This document shows positions 56,921 to 64,000 of a stretch of DNA of 64,000 nt, in pieces. Location: positions 324,665,406-324,729,405 of the forward strand of contig NC_073692.1 of NCBI RefSeq assembly GCF_029784155.1. The letters are read 5' to 3'. The first letter of the stretch is position 1. Every line of letters begins with the position of its first letter. The DNA comes from Uranotaenia lowii (lineage: Eukaryota > Arthropoda > Insecta > Diptera > Culicidae). The position numbers and the translations under genes are program-made. Under the pieces are notes generated by a model that was not told where the DNA came from, searched no databases, and saw only the letters and a program-made list of their open reading frames with translations.

Positions 56921-58091
56921 CAGTAGTTTCTCGATTTTATCACGCTCAAAAAAAAATTCACCGTTAATATGGCGAAACCGTGTATTTGGCGAAACTAAAA
57001 TTTAAAGTGGAAAAAAGTATTTTATTGTCTTTAATCAATAATTTATAATGTGGAAGCGTTTCGTATCAATAAATTTTGATTATGAGGTGTAATTATCAAA
57101 CATGACTTAACACAAAGAACCGATATCAGTTCAAATTATTCTTTTCTATAGCAATTTTAAGACTTTTTTTTATAAAGTAAATCCGCGTAGAATATCAATT
57201 TGATAGTCTACATCTAATTAAAGTGAATTATTTAGTGTTTATGGAAATTTAACAGTCGTTATCTCTTATATCGATTTTAAAAAATAGTTCAAAGAAAAAT
57301 GCATCAAAAACTTTTCTTCTGTAAATTTCAAATTTCTATGTTCTAATCTTCACATCTTTGAATAACTAAAAAGTTTACCTTTTCGAAAAATATTTTGAAA
57401 TTTGCTCGACTTAGACTTTTAAAGTGTGTATCTCGAAATTTGCTTTATGTCCAGATAATCCTTTTTTGTTATATGTAGAAAAACCGAAGTTTTAGTCCTT
57501 TTTACATATTTCAATGCAAAACTAGCAGAATCACATTTTGATCTTTCAAAATTATCCATTCAGACAATACTAGAGGCTGTCCAATCAGGATTGCGCACGC
57601 CACCCTTTCAAATGAACAAATTAAACAAAGAAATCAGAGACACTTATCTCTTTTCATTAACGCTTGAATTAACGCTTAAATTCACATCTTTATATGATTC
57701 GCATAACCAAAAAAGTTTACTTTTTTAGAGTGACTAACCAAGCACAAATAACAACATTAGCATTAGCGTGACGTCAAAATACTTATGTTCATTGTTACAA
57801 GTACAAGTGTTTTTAAAATACAAATGATGATTTTAAACACTTTACAGCTAAAGTAAGCAGTGCAATGGCATTTTTAGTTTATTGAATACCTATAAACAAT
57901 AACATAAACTATAAAAAAATATTATGAACAAAGACGCTCTACGCTTTCGACGAAAATTCAGGTCCTGGAAATGGTTTCAAAATGATTTTTAAAAAGGCGT
58001 GATTAAATCGAAACAATGACCGAAATAAAATCAAGCGTGAATCTGGCGAGTATTGATAAAATCGAATAGTGATAAAATCGAAAAACTACTG
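56921..58091. mobile_element. pogo-like TIR element, 1.17 kb
   Basis: The ends CAGTAGTTTCTCGATTTTAT and GATAAAATCGAAAAACTACTG are inverted repeats with TA at both edges (56919-56920, 58092-58093). CAGTA-type ends with TA duplication fit the pogo branch of Tc1/mariner. ATCG(A)-rich subterminal motifs recur near both ends. No transposase frame is seen. Confidence 0.8.
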
Positions 58092-58295
58092 TAATTCAAA
58101 AAGTTAAAATATAAAACTAAAAGGTATTCAAATAAATAAACTTTAAAAAAGGACGAGCCTCAGAAATTATGTTTTTAAAGCTTTTAGTTCATTCAAGTTT
58201 TGTTTGAGCAAAATATATCATAGAAAAAATCAGTTATTAAAAGTTTTGGTCCAAAACCCCCTCCATGAGGTTCTTCCTACGGCCCTTCACTGGGA

Positions 58296-59380
58296 TATTG
58301 ACATTCATTTAATTTCAAATTCCATCATTTGAAAGGTAAGAATATACTTTAAATCCAAATATATAATAAAAGATGATTTTTCGATTGGATTCTGTTCTTA
58401 TTTGAAAGTTAATCAAACCATTCAAAATTTTCGGCCTGACCATTATTGAATTTCTATCATTTATTTGAAGAATAACTATGCTGTATTGTATTGTATTGTA
58501 CAAGCACGAGTTTATGGATTAAAAACAAGTGATATAATCGGAATATTTGTTAAGAGTAAACAGCCATCGAACCTTTTGCATTTCAGATTGAAATTTGATA
58601 ATAAATTTTTATACAAAACATATACTCATTCATTGCAAAATGCAACAAAGTTCTCTTTTAAACAAGGTTAAGTATTAAAGATAAGATTCCATATTGTTGG
58701 CACATAAAAGAACTTAATTTAATTAGTTTTTTGTATAATGCCTAATTTTTTATAAGTTTTTATATTTTTATTAATTTTTTGAGAAAATAAAGAAAATAAA
58801 TTTAAGAAACTTTGCCGCTTCTAAGATATTTCATCTTAAATATCAAACTTTTGACTCACTTTCTCAAAGACCGGTAGTTACCAATATTTTTGAGCATTTT
58901 TTTTTACTTCCCTTCCTTTTTTTGTTTGATTTATTTTTTACTGATTTTTTTCAATATTATCACCCGAATGACCTTTGAGGTTTAAAGGTCTTAAAAAAAT
59001 CATTCCAATATTAACAGTACTGTAGAACAACTTCTTCTTGTTTCAGTAGTCGCTTCTTATTTTGCTTTATTCCAAGTAAAATTACTTCCCGAAAATCCTT
59101 ACGAATTTTTCAGGGACATTTACGATTGTTGAAAGACTATTTCTTGTATTCAAATAATATAAATCCAGCATTGTTTTGACACATTATTTTTCATTTAACT
59201 CGATTCCTTTGACGGTATGTATAATAGAAAATGGAGACTACGGCTCTTGAATTTTTGCTGTCTCCAGATCACACCAAATACATTCAAGTGGTCTGTTACA
59301 GTTTTAAAATGTGCATCAAAATCGCATTGAATCAACGCAAACTTTTAAATCATCGAATTTCATTTTTTTTTTCATAATTG
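58296..59380. other. AT-rich non-coding DNA
   Basis: A TTGTATTGTATTGTA run lies near 58485-58500. No gene is recognised. Confidence 0.45.
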
Positions 59381-59382
59381 TA

Positions 59383-60339
59383 TAGAAATCGGAATCCCGT
59401 GTAGTATCACTTCGACTTTGAACTTCCATAATTGTTTACTCGGATGTTTATTTTTTTGTAACAAATTTTCTGTCAAAGATAGATCAATTATCAAACTATT
59501 TTATCACAAAATTTGGGCTCTCCAGAATTTGTGTGGCCTGAGATACAATAATTCTTCGAAAATCGGTTTTTTGGTCTTTTATCATTCAAACTGCAATAAC
59601 TGAGAAACGCTTCTGTCTTTCTTGAAATTTTGCAGAATGATTGTTGAAATATAAAGTTAGCATGTATGAAGTTTTTGATAAATTTTATTGATGGAACCAA
59701 CATTTATCCGAGGTTCAATTTTCCAGGCAAGAACCTTAAAATTCGATCGCTATAGAATTTTGGATATTTTATGGAAAAACATATTTTATGTTCAAAGACC
59801 ACTAAATCTATTTCAATCAAAAACTCAAATCAATATCGTGAGATCCTGATTTCAACACACAAATGGTTCATTTATTCCATTTTTTCTTTTCTTTATTGCT
59901 TTTGCCAGATATTTCTAGACTGATTTGTGGATGAAAAAGATATTGTTCTCATAAATCGTCCAAAATTCTATAAAAATCGCATGCAAAGGTTCATGCCTGA
60001 AATGATGTACATCGTCTAACTTTTGATCCCATCGATAGAACTTTCAAAATACTTGAGACATGCTAACTTTTTTTTAAGCAATCACTTTGAAAAAATTCAA
60101 TTAGAAGTGTTGAGTGGTTTCTGAGACATTGCAGTTTGAATGGTAAAAGTCCAAAAAGTATGATTTTCGGAGAATTGTTGTATCGCAGGCCACACAAACT
60201 CTAAAAAGCTCAAATTTTATGATAAAATAGTTTAAAAGATGATCTATCTACGCAAAGAATTTAATTAAAAAATATGATCAAAGTTAAAAGCTATGAAAGT
60301 TCAAAGTCGTAGTGACAGTGTGCGTGCTTCCAATTTCTA
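59383..60339. mobile_element. Foldback element, about 330-bp arms
   Basis: The ends TA-TAGAAATCGGAA and TTCCAATTTCTA-TA are inverted. The arms pair through GACTTTGAACTT with AAAGTTCAAAGTC, TGTGTGGCC with GGCCACACA, TCAAACTGCAATAACTGAGA with CTGAGACATTGCAGTTTGA, and AGTTAGCATG with CATGCTAACT. The loop is about 59700-60030. It is non-coding; short frames on the two arms mirror each other. Confidence 0.78.
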
Positions 60340-60409
60340 TACATTAAGAACGGTACTGTTAATCGTTTATATTTGAATTTTGAAGCACACTGTTTTCTAC
60401 CTTTCTTTC

Positions 60410-61830
60410 AAGGTGGTCCTCCTAACACTCTTTTACGTGTTATTTTTACGGTCCTCCTAACCCGAATTTTGTACATATATACATAGCTATCCTCCCGACA
60501 TGCTTTTCTTTCTTTGCTTCAAAGTGGTCCTCTCAACACACTTCCTCATTTACTCTTGTGATCCTCACAACGCGCAATCTGTTTTCAGCTGTCCTCCCAA
60601 CTCGCTAATCTATTCTTTGTTTCAAAATGGTTCTCTCAACACACTTTTACCTTAACTTTTGTGGTCCTCCTAACACACAATCTATTCTCAGCTATCCTTT
60701 CGACTCGCTGTTCTATTTTTTGCTTCAAAGTGGTCCTCCCAACACACTTTTAAATTTACTCTTGTGGTTCTCCCTACACGCAATCTGTTCTCAGCTGTCC
60801 TGCTGACTCACTGTTCTATTCTTTGCTTCAAAGGGGTTCTCCAAACACACTTTTCTTTTTACTTTTGTGGTTTTCTCAACACGCAATCTGTTTTCAGCTG
60901 TCCTCCTTACTTGCTGTTTGATTCTTTGCTTCAAATGGGTCCTCCCAACACAACTTTATATTTACTTTTTCGGTCCTCCCAATACGCATTCTATCTCAGC
61001 TGTCCTCCCGACTCGCTGTTCTATTCTTTGCTTCAAAGTGGGCCTCCTTACATACTTTTTTATTTACTCTTAGAGTCCTCCCAACACGCAATTTGTTCTC
61101 AGCTGTCCTCCCGACTTTCTGTTCTATTCATTGCTTCAAAGTGCTACTCCCAACACAATTTTCTGATTACTCTCGTGGTTCTCTCAACACGCAATGTGCT
61201 TTCAGCTATCCTTCCGAATCGCTTTTCTGTTCTGTGTTGCAATGTGGTCATTTACTCTTATGATCCTCCCAACATGCCATCTATTCTCAGCTGTCCTCCC
61301 AACTCGCATATCTATTCTTCATTTCAGATTGGTTCTTTCAACACGCTTTTACATTTACTCTTGTTGTCCTCCCAACACGCAATCTGTTCTCCCGACTCGC
61401 TGTTCTTTTCTTTGCCTCCAAGTGGTTCTCTCAACACAATTTTTATTTACTATTGCGGTCCTCCCAACACGCAAACTGTTCTCAGCTGTCCTTTCGACTC
61501 GCTGTTCTATTCATTGCTTCAATGTTGTCCTCCCAATAGACATCGATATTTATTCTTTCGGTCCTCCCTAAACGCAATCTGTTTTCAGCTGTCCTCCCGA
61601 TTCGCAAGTCTACGCTTTGCCTCAAAGCAGTTCTCCCAACACATTTTTCTATTTCTATTTACTGTTTGCTATCCTCTTAACACACTTTAACATTTTCTCT
61701 TGTGGTCCTCCCAGCACGCAATTTATTCTCAGCTTCCTTTCGGACTCGCTGTTCTATTCTTTGCTTCGAAGGGGTCCACTTTACATACTTTTATATTTAC
61801 TCTTGTGGTTCTCCCAACATTTGGCTTTCA
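60410..61830. repeat. Minisatellite, about 103-bp unit, about 13 copies
   Basis: The unit is TTTGCTTCAAAGTGG, then three variants of (G)TCCTCCCAACAC separated by TTTTATATTTACTCTTGTGG and GCAATCTGTTCTCAGCTG, then TCCTCCCGACTCGCTGTTCTATTC. Unit starts fall near 60513, 60617, 60719, 60823, 60926, 61029 and 61133, then 61320, 61411, 61512, 61616 and 61760, with one shortened unit between. The plus strand is pyrimidine-rich and lacks stops, so long frames (up to 308 codons) arise by chance. Confidence 0.93.
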
Positions 61831-63290
61831 TACCGTTAAATCTTAATGTTAATACAAAAATAAATTTGGTTATTTATGTCTTTTCTGTTCATAGTAAAAA
61901 CTCTTGACAATTTGATTGTTGAACCAACCAAACCAAATGTCATATTCTTATTTGAACTTTTGAGCCAGCGCCAAATGCAAGAATGCTAAAGAAGACATCC
62001 TTAATACCTTTTGACTTGATCCCTGGGGCGCTTATCCGGGTATCGGATGTAATATTTCGACTGAACCGGATACAATTTTTCAAATGTCTCTGAATGCCAA
62101 CGCTTTTGAACGTGTTGAACCTCAGAGACAAACCCAAATTTCCTCTGGAGCGAGTTTTTTTCACTTACTTTTTCCGCTGCCCATCATTACCATATCTGCT
62201 GAAGAGTGCAAAAAAGTTTCGGAACCAGGATACGGCTGGATGCGAAAAATAGAATTCATTTGAGTCACCCTGCGCCGCCCTTCTTTCATCGGGAATCCGC
62301 CCCCAATTCGTTGCCGTTGTCATCGGCCGTTGCCTTAATCAACAAGTTTTGGGTCAGTTTGAAAGTGTTTTTCTCATCAAAAAGCGGAAAAGTTTTTTAT
62401 CCTTCCTTTGCTTTTGGCCTCCGAACTTTCCCGGTTTTCTTGGCAGCGATTGGAGGTGTTTTTTCTACAACGACGATCCTCTTTTAGCTCATCAGCAGCC
62501 AACTTTCATGTTCCGGTCAAGGGATCTGGAAGGATGAATCTGACAGTTGTCTGGGGTTAAGTTGGAGATTTGGGAGAGTTTTGCGTCGCCCGAATTAAAG
62601 TAAACTGACAGACTCGGTCGGGTGCGATTAGAGTTGGTGACATGGAAAATGTCCCTATTTGACAATGTCGCTTCCGGCGAGGAGGTTCGACTTTGTTGTG
62701 AAACCTTTCCATTTCTTATTTATTTCCACGAATCCTTTGAATATTGCTAACGGATGATGATGGGCTGTTTTTATTTATAACATTAATACCGTGAAATGGA
62801 GTAAATATAAAAAAATAGAAAAAATATTATTCTAATCACAGGCAACAAACAAATATAATGTATACCCTGGGGAATTAAGATCAAAAATCCTTGATACATT
62901 GTATAAAGGCATAAACGTAAATCAGAGACTTCATCCCTTTCCTTTTCTATTATCGATTTTGGTAGAAATTAGGCAATCCGTCGTTTTTTCCTGTTTTAAA
63001 AGCGTGTAAATTTAAACTACTGTGCCGTAAAAATGCAATATCAGAAGGGTTATTCATCCCAGGTTAAAGTTAAACGTTTTTATGTTGGTAAAAAAAGTGA
63101 TTTTATTAACTTGACGAAGAATTGGTAACCTTATTCAGAGGTCCTAAACTTTTGGCCAAAATTATGACAAAAGGTCAATTGACTTTTTTTCAGCCGTTTT
63201 TCTTCTGTGGTAACAGTTTAAAGACTTTGATGATCTTGAATTTGTGAAGGAAATTTTTTTGACAAACTAAATTCAATATTATTGGAAGAT
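61831..63290. other. Low-copy non-coding DNA
   Basis: It is GC-richer at about 61960-62720 and AT-rich after that. The 93-codon plus-strand frame 62206-62487 and 74-codon minus-strand frame 61940-62164 have no recognisable domain. No gene is called. Confidence 0.45.
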
Positions 63291-63298
63291 TTTAATAA

Positions 63299-63530
63299 TA
63301 GAGATGGCGCCGAATGCCGCTGAAAAAACCTTTTAGAACGAATATTCGGCTCATCGAATAGTTGAGCTAAGTATTTGGTGTTTATTTTAAAAATTTATAC
63401 AGAAACAGACTTTAAAATTTTTTAAATTTTTTTGGATAATTTATAAAATACCCAAAAGAAATGTTGAAAAAGATAAACAATCATCATCGATCGTACATGA
63501 GAATTCTGACAAGTATCACTTTAGACTTTG

Positions 63531-63618
<88 letters not shown>

Positions 63619-64000
63619 ATCGTTCATTTCAGATTGTCTTGATACATCCAGGCTTGCCAATAAATCCATTAAAGAACTCGGGATAAGTTAAATCTGCCAG
63701 GAATGCTCAGATTCTGTTTGAAATCTTCCCGGATCAACAAAGGTTTATTCTGGTTATTTGCTAAATCAAATAAAAACCTTTGGTTGCCATGGACCGAGTG
63801 AATTTTAGGAATAATGTTCGTTAAGTTATGTCGTGAGACGGAATACTATGTAAATAAAATAAAATTACCATTGAAAATTTAAGATTCTGTGTTCAAAATC
63901 TAAATTTCAAGTAACATTCTTTCTTTTTTCTCTTGTATGTATGTTTCAGATTAATGATTAAAGATTACTTTTTAGTTTTGTTAGTACTTTTTGGATTGAT
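63299..64000. mobile_element. Second copy of the TAGAGATG / CCGAATATTCGG MITE, cut by the window end
   Basis: It starts TAGAGATGGCGCCGAAT and follows 47531-48000 through CGAATATTCGGCTCA(T/C)CGAATAG, TTTGGATAATTTATAAAATA, GATCGTAC and CAGGCTTGCC, with moderate divergence. It contains a pure A tract (63534-63616) absent from the other copy. The right terminus is not in the window. From about 63970 the sequence instead matches the inner left end of 42689-43385. Confidence 0.7.
63534..63616. repeat. Homopolymer of 83 A
   Basis: The run is uninterrupted and follows GATT. Its position inside a DNA transposon copy, with TTATCG following, makes a retrotransposon tail unlikely but not impossible. The length is uncertain in most assemblies. 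Confidence 0.95.

Larger units (their letters stand above)
55047..58287. mobile_element. hAT-like non-autonomous element, copy 2, hosting a pogo-like element
   Basis: The termini CATGTCCGTAG and CTTCCTACGGCCCTT belong to the same family as 45079-47220, again with G/C runs just inside. The flanks CACTGGGG (55039-55046) and CACTGGGA (58288-58295) match at 7 of 8. It is 3241 bp, or about 2.07 kb without the nested 56921-58091 element, close to the 2142 bp of copy 1. No transposase is present. Confidence 0.8.

Noticed and set aside
60764..61690. 308-codon open frame on the plus strand
   Set aside because: It lies wholly inside the 103-bp minisatellite. The period is not a multiple of three, so the frame changes with each unit; absence of stops reflects pyrimidine-rich composition.
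63534..63616. Poly(A) tail of a retrotransposed gene or LINE
   Set aside because: The sequence on both sides continues the same DNA transposon family, and no target duplication flanks the tract.

Overview
This is a gene-poor, AT-rich piece of insect nuclear DNA, most likely from a mosquito or a close dipteran relative. The reasons are an RTE-clade retrotransposon with a (TAAG)n tail, a Tc1/mariner transposase of the DD37E type first described in mosquitoes, tRNA-derived SINEs, and dozens of short TA- or 8-bp-flanked inverted-repeat elements in AT-rich DNA. I found no host protein-coding gene, no host tRNA or rRNA gene and no CRISPR array. The only long intact protein gene is the mariner transposase at 20805-21803 (minus strand).

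Layout. 1-1500 is low-copy DNA, followed by a foldback element (1522-1988). 2524-11157 is one 5'-truncated RTE retrotransposon on the minus strand. It is bounded by a 12-bp target duplication and broken by three later insertions: a hAT-type MITE with internal tandem repeats (3542-4121), an unclassified 2.4-kb insert (5015-7383), and a complete but non-coding LTR retroelement (7516-10328) that carries about 15 copies of a hairpin motif. 12-15 kb is mostly low-copy. 15162-17666 and 19239-22711 are hAT-like non-autonomous elements; the second hosts the intact DD37E mariner (20675-21965). 23994-26312 is a large foldback element with a SINE and a solo LTR inside it. 27.3-28.2 kb is a degenerate tandem array, and 28352-29628 is a MITE with a 777-bp palindrome nested inside.

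34.3-37.5 kb is a four-layer nest: an I-like retrotransposon relic, hit by a hAT MITE, which was hit in turn by a non-LTR insertion and by a SINE. 38772-42174 is a TA-flanked element containing a 2.5-kb transposon with perfect 55-bp terminal inverted repeats and a perfect 8-bp duplication (39081-41563). Its interior is GC-richer, looks like promoter or 5'-UTR DNA, and holds short tandem units that resemble minimal introns or hairpins. 44.9-47.3 and 55.0-58.3 kb hold two copies of one hAT-like family, one inside a MITE and the other hosting a pogo-like element. 47531-48616 and 63299-64000 are copies of a family whose termini begin TAGAGATG. 60.4-61.8 kb is a minisatellite of about 103 bp.

No genes here work together as a pathway. 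The content is a record of successive transposition. Order can be read from the nesting (inner is younger) and from exact target duplications. All family names rest on terminal motifs, duplication length and remembered protein motifs; no database search was possible. Intervals called low-copy are ones where I saw no internal repeat, which does not prove they are unique in the genome.
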